Shown here: positions 1 to 10,812 of the stretch, piece after piece
Layout of the letters: each line of letters begins with the position of its first letter
Position numbering within the stretch: the first letter of the stretch is position 1
NCBI GenBank assembly: GCA_002729215.1
Contig: PBTV01000012.1
Location: 8,183 to 64,513, forward strand
Direction: 5' to 3'
DNA from: Rubrivirga sp.
GTDB lineage: Bacteria > Actinomycetota > Actinomycetes > S36-B12
Length of the DNA stretch: 56,331 nt
The notes under the pieces: generated by a model
Database searches by the model: none
What the model was told of the DNA's origin: nothing
Seen by the model: only the letters and a program-made list of their open reading frames with translations
Program-made: the position numbers and the translations under genes

Positions 1-78
1 GTGCGGGCATTGATTGAAACAGGTCGCTACCCGTTCCCGAATGAAGAGTGGCCGGCGATTCCGTGGCCCGTCTTCTGA
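1..78 (+). CDS. C-terminal tail of a truncated upstream gene
   Basis: The first reading frame is open from base 1 to a TGA at 76-78 and encodes 25 residues ending in PAIPWPVF. It lies 42 bases before mshC on the same strand. In many actinobacteria the gene before mshC is a conserved hypothetical of the SCO1664 type, and a proline-rich end would fit, but the fragment is too short to confirm this. The rest of the gene lies outside the window. Confidence 0.5.
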   Translation: MRALIETGRYPFPNEEWPAIPWPVF

Positions 79-108
79 GCGCGCACCGTCGCGGCACGCA
101 CGCCTCGC

Positions 109-114
109 TAGAAT
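109..114 (+). promoter_or_regulatory. -10 box (TAGAAT) for leaderless mshC
   Basis: TAGAAT ends 6 nt before the GTG start of mshC and there is no Shine-Dalgarno sequence in between. Transcription would begin at or within a base or two of the start codon. Confidence 0.55.
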
Positions 115-120
115 CGCCAC

Positions 121-1350
121 GTGGAGTCATGGTCGGCGCCCATGCCGCGCGCTCTGCGCGGGAAGGGAATATCACTCGCGCTGTTCGATACCTCGACGGG
201 GGTCGTTCGTCCGACGGCGCCAGCACCAACCGCAACAATGTACGTGTGCGGGATTACTCCGTACGACGCCACACACATCGGGCATGCGAACACCTACGTC
301 GCTTTCGACATGATCAATCGCGCCTGGCGAGACGCAGGACATCAGGTCCGTTACGTCCAAAACGTGACTGACATCGATGACCCTCTTCTCGAGCGAGCGG
401 TAGCCACCGGTGAAAACTGGAGGGCAATTGCCGATCGCGAGACAGCACTGTTCCGCGAAGACATGGCCGGTCTCAATGTCCTGCCCCCCGACCACTACAT
501 CGGTGCGGTGGAGTCGATCCCGTCGGTTGCTAGCAAGGTGATGCAATTGCAGGAGTCGGGAGACGTGTACGCCGTCGATGACGATCTGTACTTCCGAGTC
601 AGGAATGACGAACACTTCGGTTCAATTGCAGGGTTAAGGGAAGACGACATGGTGTCCGTCTTCGCCGAACGCGGGGGAGACCCCAGCCGGCCCGGCAAGG
701 AGCACCCGTTGGATTGCCTCGTGTGGCAAAACGCACGTCCCGAAGAACCTGCCTGGAATACGCCACTCGGCCACGGCCGACCTGGATGGCACATCGAATG
801 TGTTGCCATCGCTCTCGACTATCTCGGTCCCACCATCGATATCCAGGGTGGGGGCTCGGATCTGGTATTTCCCCATCACGAAATGGGTGCGTCCGAAGCA
901 CACAGGCTCACCGGCGAGTGTCCGTTCGCTCGGCACTACGTGCATTCGGGCATGGTCGCCTGGCAGGGGCACAAGATGAGCAAGTCTCGGGGCAATCTGG
1001 TCTTCGTCTCGCAGTTGATTCGCGATGGGATCGATCCCATGGCGATACGACTTTCGCTACTGGCCCACCACTATCGAACGGATTGGACCTGGACGCCGCA
1101 CGGACTCGAAGGCGCAGCCGAACGGCTACAACGCTGGACGGCAGCGAGCCAGTTGCCTTTCGGGCCGCCTGTCGATCCCCTGATCGCTCGAGTACGGGAG
1201 GTTCTTGCGGACGACTTGCGCACACCGTCGGCCCTTGATGCGGTCGACTCCTGGGTCCAAACCGCCCTCACGCGGGGTGGGCAGGAGCCCACGAGCCCCG
1301 GCGAGATGGCCACCCTTGTCGACACCCTGCTGGGCATTCGGCTTACGTGA
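121..1350 (+). CDS. mshC: cysteine:glucosaminyl-inositol ligase MshC
   Basis: ATP-dependent ligase that joins L-cysteine to GlcN-inositol in mycothiol biosynthesis, the low-molecular-weight thiol of actinobacteria. The 409-residue protein is a shortened cysteinyl-tRNA synthetase paralogue. It has a zinc-binding Cys43 in MYVCGITPYDATHIGHA, which also contains the HIGH-type motif, and a KMSKSRGN loop near residue 285. It ends soon after the catalytic core without the tRNA anticodon-binding domain. The start MESWSAPMP, with the conserved W near the N-terminus, matches the family and uses GTG. That GTG sits 6 nt after a TAGAAT box, which suggests a leaderless message. The family assignment over plain CysS rests on length and on the MshC-like N-terminus. 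Confidence 0.95.
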   Translation: MESWSAPMPRALRGKGISLALFDTSTGVVRPTAPAPTATMYVCGITPYDATHIGHANTYVAFDMINRAWRDAGHQVRYVQNVTDIDDPLLERAVATGENWRAIADRETALFREDMAGLNVLPPDHYIGAVESIPSVASKVMQLQESGDVYAVDDDLYFRVRNDEHFGSIAGLREDDMVSVFAERGGDPSRPGKEHPLDCLVWQNARPEEPAWNTPLGHGRPGWHIECVAIALDYLGPTIDIQGGGSDLVFPHHEMGASEAHRLTGECPFARHYVHSGMVAWQGHKMSKSRGNLVFVSQLIRDGIDPMAIRLSLLAHHYRTDWTWTPHGLEGAAERLQRWTAASQLPFGPPVDPLIARVREVLADDLRTPSALDAVDSWVQTALTRGGQEPTSPGEMATLVDTLLGIRLT

Positions 1351-1380
1351 TGAGGCATACGACTGGCAGGGGAGTGCGAC

Positions 1381-3039
<1,659 letters not shown>

Positions 3040-3072
3040 AATTGCCCGCGGCCGACCCTCGAAAGCGCGATA

Positions 3073-3918
3073 TTAGTCTGCGTTGCGGCGCTTGAGATAC
3101 CTCTCGAATTCTCGAGCAATCGCCTCTCCACTGGCCTCGGGAAGGTCGGTCGTATCCCGGGCTTGCTCCAATTGCCGGACGTAATCGGCGACTTCTTCAT
3201 CGTCTTCGGCGAGCTCGTCGACACCTACCTCCCAGGCCCTCGTGTCTTCCACCAAGTCACCGAGCGGCACAGGGATGTCCAACACGTCCTCGATCTTGCG
3301 TACGAGGGCGAGCGTCGCTTTGGGGCATGGCGGCTGACCGACGTAATGCGGTACGGCTGCCCATAGAGAAATCGAGGGCACCTCGAATCGCTGACACGCC
3401 TCGTGCAACACCCCGACGATGCCCGTGGGGCCCTCGTAATTGCTGGCATCGAGCCCGTACGTTTCGATCAAGCTTGGGTCGGAGGTCGACCCGGTGACCG
3501 GAACAGGTCGCGTGTGCGGGCTGTCCGACAACAGTGCGCCGAGAGTGACGACCATAGAGATGTCCAACTCCGCCGCCAGGCCCAGAATCTCCCTGGTGAA
3601 TTGCTGCCATCGCATATTCGGTTCGATCCCTTGGATCAGCACTACATCGCGTGGAAACAGGGGAACGCGAGCCAAATAGATGCGGGTGGTCGGCCAATCA
3701 AGTTGACGAACACCCGCAGAGTCCACGCTGATGTGCGGTCGATTCACTTGATAGTCGTAATAGTCCTCGGAGTCGAACTCGGTGATGTATTCCGCACCCC
3801 ACACATCCCGCAGGTGGGTGATGGTTGTGCTGGCTGATTCACCTGCGTCGTTCCATCCTTCGAAGGCGGCGATCATGACGGGGTCGCTCAGGGCAGGTAT
3901 CCCTTCGAACTCGATCAT
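3073..3918 (-). CDS. PAC2 family protein (proteasome assembly chaperone-like)
   Basis: 281-residue member of the PAC2 family, related in fold to eukaryotic proteasome-assembly chaperone 2. Bacterial members are common in actinobacteria but their function is not established. Start MIEFEGIPALSDPVMIAAF is the family-typical N-terminus, with the GWNDAGE motif just after it. The longer upstream reading frame is arginine- and proline-rich and does not look like protein. The ATG overlaps the stop of the upstream hydrolase gene as ATGA, so the two are translationally coupled. Seeing it in a window with the proteasome operon is suggestive, but it is not adjacent to that operon. Confidence 0.9.
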   Translation of the reverse strand: MIEFEGIPALSDPVMIAAFEGWNDAGESASTTITHLRDVWGAEYITEFDSEDYYDYQVNRPHISVDSAGVRQLDWPTTRIYLARVPLFPRDVVLIQGIEPNMRWQQFTREILGLAAELDISMVVTLGALLSDSPHTRPVPVTGSTSDPSLIETYGLDASNYEGPTGIVGVLHEACQRFEVPSISLWAAVPHYVGQPPCPKATLALVRKIEDVLDIPVPLGDLVEDTRAWEVGVDELAEDDEEVADYVRQLEQARDTTDLPEASGEAIAREFERYLKRRNAD

Positions 3919-4838
3919 TCCGTCTCCCCGCGGTTGCCTGGGTGCTCCAGCACAGTCTCCACGAGACCCGCCACGAGCGCCGGCCATTGCAGCGGAACAT
4001 CGTGGTCGGCCCCGCTCCAACGTTGAAGATAGAACGCAGATCCGAGCAGTTCGATCGCTTCGCGACGGGCGTCCAGCCAGGCGTCGGCCACAGATCCCGC
4101 TGCATCTGTTGAACTCGAGCCGTCCGACGGGTCAGGGGCACCCGGTTCACAGAGGACTACCCACGTGGGTCGAGTCGTCGCCGTGATGTCGGGGACCGGG
4201 TCGTAGTCGAACAGGCCATCGAGCACGGCCATATGCCGTTCCATTCCAAGGCGAGTGAACGCGCGCCCCAACTCGTCGACCCGAAACGTCGGAGCCAAGG
4301 CCCGTCGGATGTCTTCGCTCCAATACGCCGAGAGATCGCCGGCAGCGATGGCCTCCCACAAAGCGGGCTCGGGGATACCCAAAGCAGGAGGACGAAGAGC
4401 CTCTCGAACGTCCTGTGCCGACCTGCCCGACGCCACGAGATGACGAGGCCCGAAGAGGCCACCGTCGATCAGTATGGCCGCACGCACACGGTTTGGAAAC
4501 GCAGCTGCCGCGTGTAGGGCAACCGACGCTCCCCAGGAATGTCCCACGACGACTGCTTCCGACACACCCGCCTGGTCGAGAACCTCGATTACGTCTTGAG
4601 CGATACGAGGAATGCTGAAGTCGGATTGCGGGGTGACCTGTGGTCCGGAAGCCTCTCCGTGGCCACGCTGATCCACGGCGATAACGCGCCTGCCCGGTAG
4701 CCGGGCGAGGACGGGACCCCAGTACTGCTGCTGTTGGGTCAAGCCGTGCAGGAGAACAACCGGTAGGCCCGAGGTTGTTCCGTCGTCATGGTCTGTGTAG
4801 ACGGCCACAGCGCCGTCGGACAAGGTCACTCGCACCAT
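3915..4838 (-). CDS. alpha/beta hydrolase
   Basis: About 307 residues with an alpha/beta-hydrolase fold. The oxyanion region VVLLHGLTQQQQYWGPV is near residue 30. The nucleophile elbow GHSWGAS is near residue 100 and supplies the catalytic serine. A late GADHDVPLQ supplies the probable catalytic histidine. Substrate is unknown. The start is uncertain: ATG at 4838, GTG at 4835 or GTG at 4865 are all in frame. A TAGCGT box on the minus strand (4848-4843) sits 7 nt before the GTG at 4835, which would fit leaderless initiation there. The gene is the first of a two-gene unit with PAC2 and is divergent from the HAD gene. Confidence 0.87.
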   Translation of the reverse strand: MVRVTLSDGAVAVYTDHDDGTTSGLPVVLLHGLTQQQQYWGPVLARLPGRRVIAVDQRGHGEASGPQVTPQSDFSIPRIAQDVIEVLDQAGVSEAVVVGHSWGASVALHAAAAFPNRVRAAILIDGGLFGPRHLVASGRSAQDVREALRPPALGIPEPALWEAIAAGDLSAYWSEDIRRALAPTFRVDELGRAFTRLGMERHMAVLDGLFDYDPVPDITATTRPTWVVLCEPGAPDPSDGSSSTDAAGSVADAWLDARREAIELLGSAFYLQRWSGADHDVPLQWPALVAGLVETVLEHPGNRGETE

Positions 4839-4882
4839 GCGAACGCTATCGGCACGAAGTGCCACCCCTGGACCGTGGCTTC

Positions 4883-4888
4883 TAGGCT
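4883..4888 (+). promoter_or_regulatory. -10 box (TAGGCT) for the HAD gene
   Basis: TAGGCT ends 9 nt before the ATG at 4898 and no ribosome-binding site is present. This fits a leaderless or nearly leaderless transcript. Confidence 0.45.
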
Positions 4889-4897
4889 GCCAACATC

Positions 4898-5587
4898 ATG
4901 AGGGAACGCTCGAACGCACCGGCCGCGGTCTTGGTGGATCTCGATGGGACGTTGGTCGATAGCGAGCCGGTCTGGTGGGAAGCACAGAACGAGGTCATGT
5001 CCTCCTGGGGAAGCTCGTGGACTACACCTGATCACACGTACTGTCTCGGGGGTCCGCTGGAGCGAGTCTCGGGCTATATGGCCGATCGCATCGGTGCCCC
5101 CGCTCGGGCCGAGGAGGTCGGACGACAACTGTTGTCGGCGGTGGAGATGAGGATGCGCTCACAGCCACCACGCTGGCAACCCGGGGCGGTGAATTTCCTC
5201 CGTGCCTGCCGGCGATCAGAGATTCCCACGGGTCTGGTTACCGCTGCATGGCGGATCTTGGTTGATGCGTCCCTCGAGCGCATTCGCGCTGATGTCGGCG
5301 GAGCACCCTTCGACGTCGTAGTGACGGGGGACAGCGTGACCGCTGGTAAGCCGCATCCGGAGCCTTATGAAGCCGCAGCCCACGCAATCGGCGTATCCAC
5401 GCAGGACTGCCTGGCCGTGGAGGATTCACCGATCGGCGTGCAGTCGGCGCTCACCGCGGGGTGTGTGGTGGTTGCGGTTCCTCAAGGCGCGCGCATCGAT
5501 GACGCAAACGCCCTGGTCGTGGACACGCTGGAGAACAGGCAGCCACAGGAGTTGTGGCTGGATGCTCGGCGGCATGGGCGCCTGTAG
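4898..5587 (+). CDS. HAD superfamily phosphatase (beta-phosphoglucomutase-like)
   Basis: 229-residue HAD hydrolase of the beta-PGM/CbbY/GPP-like subgroup. It has motif I VDLDGTLVD (Asp14 and Asp16), motif II at GLVTAAW, the lysine in AGKPHPEPY and motif III in VEDSPIG. A helical cap lies between motif I and motif II. It probably dephosphorylates a small phosphorylated sugar or similar metabolite, but the substrate cannot be read from the sequence. It is monocistronic and convergent with the RecB-like nuclease, 42 bases away. Confidence 0.9.
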   Translation: MRERSNAPAAVLVDLDGTLVDSEPVWWEAQNEVMSSWGSSWTTPDHTYCLGGPLERVSGYMADRIGAPARAEEVGRQLLSAVEMRMRSQPPRWQPGAVNFLRACRRSEIPTGLVTAAWRILVDASLERIRADVGGAPFDVVVTGDSVTAGKPHPEPYEAAAHAIGVSTQDCLAVEDSPIGVQSALTAGCVVVAVPQGARIDDANALVVDTLENRQPQELWLDARRHGRL

Positions 5588-5629
5588 TGGCGCGTTGTAG
5601 CGGAGTGGTGTGGCAGTGATCAGCGTGCG

Positions 5630-6442
5630 CTACGCCGGTAGGGCCGGCATGGGTGGCGTTTGCCCGCCAAATTCTGGACAAGAGTCCTGGAACGAGCACC
5701 ATCCACACAACGCCGACGGAGTGGCGGGGAAACCCTGGGTGGCCGCCCGAGAGATGGCGTCGCTGAGCGCCATGATCTTGCGTTCGGTTGCGAGCAACTC
5801 GTCCTCAGCAGGTTCGTAACTGATGCGCTGCCCGTCGCCGAAATACAACAAGTCAAGACGCGCTGGGACCTGGCCAGTTGTCCGCCACCACAGCAGGGCG
5901 TAGAAGCGCATCTGAAACAACGCCTTCGCCTCGAATCCTGCTCCAGGGCTGCGACCCGTCTTGTAATCCACCAGACGCACGAGCCCCGTGGGGGAGACGT
6001 CGACCCGATCGATGTATCCACGCAACGCCAAACCCGACGGGAGTTCTGTGGAGACGCCCATCTCGAGGGCGTGTGGCTCCACGCGGCGAGGATCCTCGAG
6101 GGTGAAATACGCATCCAGTAGGCGCTGGATCGGAGCGAAAACCGCGTTCGCAACCTTGGTCGGCTCATTCAGAGCGAGACCCTGGGCAAGGATTTCCGCA
6201 TCCTTGGGTGCCTCCAGGCGCATGCGATCCCAGTGCTGCGCAATCAGCGTGCTTGCCGTGTCGGTTGTTCTCTGCGCTGCCGGCACAGTGAATAACTCTT
6301 CCAAAGCTGCGTGCACGAGCGTCCCGCGTAACGCGGCGGCCGACGGTTGTTCCGGGAGTTTGTCGATGACGCGAAGCCGATATAGCAGGGGACACGTCAT
6401 GAAATCATTAGCCCGGGATGGGGACAGCGACGTGGGGAACAC
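5630..6442 (-). CDS. RecB-family PD-(D/E)XK nuclease with Fe-S cysteines
   Basis: About 270 residues resembling the nuclease domain of RecB/AddB and Cas4. The active-site residues are seen as GYIDRVDV followed by VRLVDYKTG. Four cysteines, one near residue 17 in FMTCPLLYR and three in CGWCSFQDSC near the C-terminus, match the Fe-S cluster of AddB/Cas4-type nucleases. The GTG at 6442 is preferred. It places SLSPSRANDF at the N-terminus as in homologues, and it lies 7 nt after a minus-strand TACGCT box. An in-frame start at 6517 would add 25 residues. Divergent transcription with trmI is also seen in mycobacteria (Rv2119/Rv2118c). The role is presumably DNA repair or processing and is not proven. 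Confidence 0.88.
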   Translation of the reverse strand: MFPTSLSPSRANDFMTCPLLYRLRVIDKLPEQPSAAALRGTLVHAALEELFTVPAAQRTTDTASTLIAQHWDRMRLEAPKDAEILAQGLALNEPTKVANAVFAPIQRLLDAYFTLEDPRRVEPHALEMGVSTELPSGLALRGYIDRVDVSPTGLVRLVDYKTGRSPGAGFEAKALFQMRFYALLWWRTTGQVPARLDLLYFGDGQRISYEPAEDELLATERKIMALSDAISRAATQGFPATPSALCGWCSFQDSCPEFGGQTPPMPALPA

Positions 6443-6449
6443 GCGATCA

Positions 6450-6455
6450 AGCGTA
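6450..6455 (-). promoter_or_regulatory. -10 box (TACGCT) for the RecB-like nuclease
   Basis: On the minus strand TACGCT ends 7 nt before the GTG at 6442, with no ribosome-binding site. This supports that start and a leaderless message. Confidence 0.45.
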
Positions 6456-6557
6456 CGGTTCGCCCAGGCGGCTCGCAGACGTGCTGAGTTCACGAGCTGG
6501 CACAAAAGATCTGTCATCAGACGTCGAGCATCCGGCAGCGTGTCCGGCGGCGGTCGC

Positions 6558-6563
6558 TACTGT
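6558..6563 (+). promoter_or_regulatory. -10 box (TACTGT) for trmI
   Basis: TACTGT ends 6 nt before the GTG at 6570. The 127-base gap between the two divergent start codons therefore holds one promoter facing each way. Confidence 0.5.
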
Positions 6564-6569
6564 CCTCAC

Positions 6570-7529
6570 GTGCCGCGCAAACGACCCCCGCATCCACCAG
6601 CTCCGCGTGATCCGGTGGATGTCTCGACGCGGGCGCGAGGGCCCATCGGTGCGGGAGAGCTCGTGCAGTTGACCGATACTCGGGGGGTCAAGGTCACCAT
6701 TACGACGGTCCCGGGTGCCATCGTGCACACCCACCGTGGGCAGATTCCGCACGATTCCTTGATGGGGCTGGCCGAGGGATCGATCACCACATCGACGCGC
6801 GGGATTGACTACCTCGTGCAGCGCCCCCAACTCGACGACTACGTGCTCGGCATGCCGCGCCAGGCAGCAGTCATCTACCCAAAGGACGCTGCCCGGATTG
6901 TGGCGCTCGGCGACATCGGTTCCGGATCCCGCTTACTCGAAGCCGGAGTTGGATCGGGTGCTTTGACCTGCTACCTACTCAAGGCTGCGGGTGCCACGGG
7001 CGCGGTGACCAGTGTCGAGCGACGCTCGGATTTTGCAGAAGTGGCACGCGAGAACGTAACCCGGTGGTTCGGCGGTATTCCGCGATCATGGACGCTGATG
7101 GAACGGGACCTTGTCGAGGTAACAGACGGTGACATCCCGACGGGAAGCCAGGACACCGTCATTTTGGACATGCTCGCCCCGTGGGATTGCCTCGATGTTG
7201 CCGATCGAGTGCTGCGGCCAGGGGGCTCTCTGGTCAGCTACGTCGCCACCACCACGCAGTTGTCCCGCCTGGTCGAGACGATGCGACTGTCACAGCGATG
7301 GACCGAGCCGCGAGCCGAGGAGAGCATTGTTCGGACGTGGCACCTCGACGGACTTGCGGTCCGCCCAGATCACCGGATGTCGGGCCACACCGGGTTTTTG
7401 GTGGCCGCTCGGCATATGGCGCCGGGGGAGAAGCCATCCCCGCGCCGTCGGCGACCTGCCCCGGGGGCCTACGGAGAGGATTACCAGGGTCCGGGTGCAG
7501 ATCAGGTAGAAGAGGGCGAACCGGGTTAG
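6570..7529 (+). CDS. trmI: tRNA (adenine-58-N1)-methyltransferase TrmI
   Basis: SAM-dependent enzyme that methylates N1 of A58 in the tRNA T-loop. 319 residues. An N-terminal beta domain carries GPIGAGELVQLTDTRG. The Rossmann methyltransferase has motif I LLEAGVGSGALTCYLL near residue 118 and the catalytic-region motif VILDMLAPWDCL. The tail is basic and then acidic. The reading frame is open far upstream, but GTG at 6570 gives the family-like N-terminus and has a TACTGT box 6 nt ahead. It is followed by the proteasomal ATPase, an order conserved in actinobacteria. The stop codon TAG lies inside a TAGGGT box that may serve the next gene. Confidence 0.94.
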   Translation: MPRKRPPHPPAPRDPVDVSTRARGPIGAGELVQLTDTRGVKVTITTVPGAIVHTHRGQIPHDSLMGLAEGSITTSTRGIDYLVQRPQLDDYVLGMPRQAAVIYPKDAARIVALGDIGSGSRLLEAGVGSGALTCYLLKAAGATGAVTSVERRSDFAEVARENVTRWFGGIPRSWTLMERDLVEVTDGDIPTGSQDTVILDMLAPWDCLDVADRVLRPGGSLVSYVATTTQLSRLVETMRLSQRWTEPRAEESIVRTWHLDGLAVRPDHRMSGHTGFLVAARHMAPGEKPSPRRRRPAPGAYGEDYQGPGADQVEEGEPG

Positions 7530-7532
7530 GGT
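7527..7532 (+). promoter_or_regulatory. candidate -10 box (TAGGGT) for arc
   Basis: TAGGGT overlaps the trmI stop codon (TAG). It would give a transcription start near 7539 and a short leader before arc that includes GGGAG and GGAGG ribosome-binding sequences. Confidence 0.35.
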
Positions 7533-7573
7533 CAGGACTGAATCCCACAGGGAGCTGACAGATGGAGGTTTCG

Positions 7574-9229
7574 ATGACCGAACCCAGCCCCGAGAGTCGT
7601 TTGCTCGCCGTCGAGACAATCCTGGGTGAGGTGCGGGGCGAACTCGCTGCCCAAAAGGATCACAACGAGCGCCTCATCACAACGCTGCGGGAGGCGCGCG
7701 AACAGATCGTGGCGCTCAAAACGGAAGTGGACCGATTGGGTGAGCCCCCAAGTGGATATGCGACGTTCGTGGAGGCACACGAGGACGGCTCCGTTGACAT
7801 CATGGCATCGGGACGCAAAATGCGGGTTGCCGTAAGCCCGGGCGTGGGCGTTGACGCGTTGGTTGCGGGCCAGGAGGTCGTGCTCAACGAATCGATGAAC
7901 GTCGTCGGCAAACGGGACTACGAGGTCGTCGGCGAGATCGTCACCTTCAAGGAGATGCTCGGAGATGACCGGTGCGTCGTAGTGGCAAACGCCGATGAGG
8001 AAAGAGTCGTTCGTCTCGCGCGCTCGATTGCCGGAGTTGGGCTTCGCGCCGGAGACGCCCTGTTGTGTGACGTCCGCAGCGGCTACGTGATCGAGCAGGT
8101 GCCCCGTGCAGAGGTCGAGGAACTGGTCCTCGAAGAGGTTCCGGACATCGGATACGACCAGATTGGCGGATTGTTCAATCAGATCGAGTCGATTCGGGAC
8201 GCTGTTGAACTGCCCTACGTGCACGCTGAGCTTTTCAAAGAGCACGAACTGAGGGCACCGAAAGGAATCTTGCTCTACGGCCCCCCAGGATGCGGCAAGA
8301 CGCTCATTGCCAAGGCGGTCGCGAACTCGCTGGCCAAGAAAGTCGCCGAGAAGACAGGCGTCAGGGAGGCGAAGAGCTTCTTCCTCAACATCAAGGGACC
8401 GGAACTTCTCAACAAGTACGTCGGTGAGACCGAGCGGCATATCCGACTCGTCTTCCAGCGAGCCCGCGATAAGGCTTCCGAGGGTATGCCGGTCATCGTG
8501 TTCTTTGACGAGATGGATTCGCTGTTCCGGACACGCGGTAGTGGTGTGAGCAGCGATGTCGAAAACACCATCGTGCCTCAGTTACTCAGCGAGATCGACG
8601 GCGTCGAGAGTCTCGAGAACGTCATTGTCATCGGCGCATCGAACCGTGAGGACATGATTGATCCTGCGATTCTGCGCCCGGGTCGGCTTGACGTGAAGAT
8701 CAAGATAGAACGGCCGGATGCCGAAGCGGCGCGGGAGATCTTGAGCAAGTACCTGGTCCCGGGCCTCCCGATACACGCCGACGACGTCGCCGAGCATTCG
8801 GGGGATTCGGACCTTGCCTGCTCGTCAATGATTGATCGGGCCATCGAGAGAATGTATGCGGAGTCCGACGAGAATCGTTTTCTCGAAGTGACCTACGAAG
8901 GTGGCGATAAGGAGGTTCTGTACTTCAAGGACTTCAATTCCGGTGCGATGCTGGAGAACATCGTGTCGCGTGCCAAAAAGTCGGCCATCAAAGAGTTCCT
9001 CGATACTGGTGAGAAGGGCATTCGCGTGCAGCACCTGCTGGACGCCTGCGTAGATGAGTTCCGAGAAAACGAAGACCTGCCCAATACAACGAACCCCGAT
9101 GACTGGGCGCGCATCTCCGGTAAGAAGGGAGAGCGAATCGTCTTCATCCGCACCCTGATTCAAGGCAAGCAGGGTGGAAGTCCGGGACGCTCTATCGACA
9201 ACGTTGCCAATACCGGTCAGTACCTGTAG
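7574..9229 (+). CDS. arc: proteasomal AAA+ ATPase ARC/Mpa
   Basis: Hexameric ATPase that recognises Pup-tagged proteins, unfolds them and feeds them to the 20S proteasome. 551 residues. An N-terminal coiled coil (about residues 5-58) binds Pup. Two OB-fold interdomains follow. The AAA domain has Walker A GPPGCGKT near residue 236 and Walker [13 protein letters not shown]. The C-terminal GQYL is the motif known to dock into the proteasome alpha ring and open the gate. GGAGG at 7564-7568 lies 5 nt before the ATG at 7574. An in-frame ATG at 7562, itself preceded by GGGAG, would add MEVS. It heads the arc-dop pair, with dop 45 bases downstream. Confidence 0.96.
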   Translation: MTEPSPESRLLAVETILGEVRGELAAQKDHNERLITTLREAREQIVALKTEVDRLGEPPSGYATFVEAHEDGSVDIMASGRKMRVAVSPGVGVDALVAGQEVVLNESMNVVGKRDYEVVGEIVTFKEMLGDDRCVVVANADEERVVRLARSIAGVGLRAGDALLCDVRSGYVIEQVPRAEVEELVLEEVPDIGYDQIGGLFNQIESIRDAVELPYVHAELFKEHELRAPKGILLYGPPGCGKTLIAKAVANSLAKKVAEKTGVREAKSFFLNIKGPELLNKYVGETERHIRLVFQRARDKASEGMPVIVFFDEMDSLFRTRGSGVSSDVENTIVPQLLSEIDGVESLENVIVIGASNREDMIDPAILRPGRLDVKIKIERPDAEAAREILSKYLVPGLPIHADDVAEHSGDSDLACSSMIDRAIERMYAESDENRFLEVTYEGGDKEVLYFKDFNSGAMLENIVSRAKKSAIKEFLDTGEKGIRVQHLLDACVDEFRENEDLPNTTNPDDWARISGKKGERIVFIRTLIQGKQGGSPGRSIDNVANTGQYL

Positions 9230-9274
9230 CGCCACGCGACACGCAGTGGCGAGGAATCACCCGGAGGTTCATCT

Positions 9275-10795
9275 GTGAGCGTCCATCGGATCATGGGCTT
9301 GGAAACCGAGTACGGCATCAGCGTTCCCGGCCACCCGACGCTCAACGCCATGGTCACGTCCTCTCAGATCGTCAATGCTTACGCGTACCTGGTTTCTCAT
9401 GGCGCTAGGTCGAAGGCACGATGGGACTACGACGAGGAATCGCCCCTGCGGGATGCGCGTGGTTTCGACATGTCACGGAGTGAGGCTGATGCCACCCAGT
9501 TGACCGACGAGGACCTAGGACTGGCGAACGTGATCTTGCCGAACGGAGCTCGGCTATACGTGGATCATGCCCATCCGGAGTACTCGACACCTGAGGTTTC
9601 CAATCCCCGCGACGCGGTGTTGTGGGATCGCGCCGGTGTCAACGTCATGAACGCCGCCGCCGAGGCCGCTGTCGCCGCGCCCGGTGGCGAGCGGATCCTG
9701 CTCTATAAGAACAACACCGACAACAAGGGCGCGTCCTACGGCTGCCACGAGAACTATCTGATGCGAAGGACCACTGCGTTCGCCGACATCGTGCGTCATT
9801 TGACGCCCTTCTTCATTTCTCGACAGGTGTTCACCGGCGCCGGGCGACTGGGGATCGGTCAAGAGGGCCAAACGAGTGCTTTTCAATTGAGTCAGCGTGC
9901 GGACTTCTTCGAAGTGGAGGTCGGCCTCGAGACCACGCTCAAGCGACCGATCATCAACACTCGGGATGAGCCGCATGCCGATCCAGAGAAGTACCGACGG
10001 CTGCACGTGATTGTTGGGGACGCCAACATGAGTGACACTGCGACGTTTCTCAAGATGGGAACCACGGCGATCGTTCTCTCCATGATCGAGGACGGCTACC
10101 TGGACACCTTCGATGCCATGCCGGTGGATCCGGTTCGGGAGATGCACCAGGTTTCTCACGACACCACGCTGACGCACGTCATCGCTGTGTCGCGGGGCAG
10201 CCAGTGGACAGCTATCGATATGCAGCGGGCCTTTTTGGAACACGCGTGGAACTACTGCCAATCACGCACCGATGCGGATTTTGACGAACAGACGAAAGAA
10301 GTCTTGACCATGTGGGGCGACCACCTTGACCGCCTGCAGAGCGATCGGATGAGTGTTGCCAGCACGATCGACTGGGTGGCGAAGTTGAGCCTGCTCGAAG
10401 GGTACGTCCGGCGTGATGGGCTTGCCTGGGATGATCCTCGACTGCATTTGGTCGATCTGCAGTACGCGGACATCCGCAGTGACAAGGGCCTCGCGGCTCG
10501 ATTGGAGCAGCGGGGGCGCCTGACCCGGATGTTCGATGACGAAGAGGTTGATCGCGCTCGCCAGCAGCCGCCCCAGGACACACGCGCATATTTTCGGGGC
10601 GAGTGCGTGCGTCGCTATCCGGAGTCCATTGCCGCAGCCTCCTGGGACTCCGTGGTGTTTGACATACCGCAGCGCGAAGCCCTCCTACGCGTCCCCACAC
10701 TCGAGCCCACGCGAGGCACGTACGGTCACGTGTCGCACATCCTGGACGCCAGTCCGGACGCTGCGTCTTTGATCGATGCGCTAACGGAGGACTAG
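9275..10795 (+). CDS. dop: Pup deamidase/depupylase Dop
   Basis: Converts the C-terminal glutamine of Pup to glutamate and also removes Pup from tagged proteins. 506 residues of the glutamine-synthetase-like PafA/Dop family. It has the metal-binding MGLETEYGISVPGHP near the start and the catalytic aspartate in LYVDHAHPEYSTPE. The Dop-specific loop (about residues 50-75), absent from PafA, separates it from the ligase. Later motifs are LLYKNNTDNKGASYGCHEN and [22 protein letters not shown] start at 9275 with GGAGG 7 nt upstream. It is needed here because Pup is encoded ending in GGQ. Confidence 0.97.
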   Translation: MSVHRIMGLETEYGISVPGHPTLNAMVTSSQIVNAYAYLVSHGARSKARWDYDEESPLRDARGFDMSRSEADATQLTDEDLGLANVILPNGARLYVDHAHPEYSTPEVSNPRDAVLWDRAGVNVMNAAAEAAVAAPGGERILLYKNNTDNKGASYGCHENYLMRRTTAFADIVRHLTPFFISRQVFTGAGRLGIGQEGQTSAFQLSQRADFFEVEVGLETTLKRPIINTRDEPHADPEKYRRLHVIVGDANMSDTATFLKMGTTAIVLSMIEDGYLDTFDAMPVDPVREMHQVSHDTTLTHVIAVSRGSQWTAIDMQRAFLEHAWNYCQSRTDADFDEQTKEVLTMWGDHLDRLQSDRMSVASTIDWVAKLSLLEGYVRRDGLAWDDPRLHLVDLQYADIRSDKGLAARLEQRGRLTRMFDDEEVDRARQQPPQDTRAYFRGECVRRYPESIAAASWDSVVFDIPQREALLRVPTLEPTRGTYGHVSHILDASPDAASLIDALTED

Positions 10796-10800
10796 ACCGG

Positions 10801-10806
10801 TAGCCT
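10801..10806 (+). promoter_or_regulatory. -10 box (TAGCCT) for leaderless pup
   Basis: TAGCCT ends exactly 6 nt before the pup ATG, just after the dop stop. It suggests that pup-prcB-prcA can be transcribed independently of arc-dop. Confidence 0.5.
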
Positions 10807-10812
10807 GGTGCC

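Noticed and set aside
5988-6569. Long in-frame extension upstream of trmI covering the antisense of the RecB-like nuclease
   Set aside because: The extension is Arg/Ser-rich and antisense to a well-supported nuclease; the methyltransferase begins at GTG 6570, next to a promoter box.
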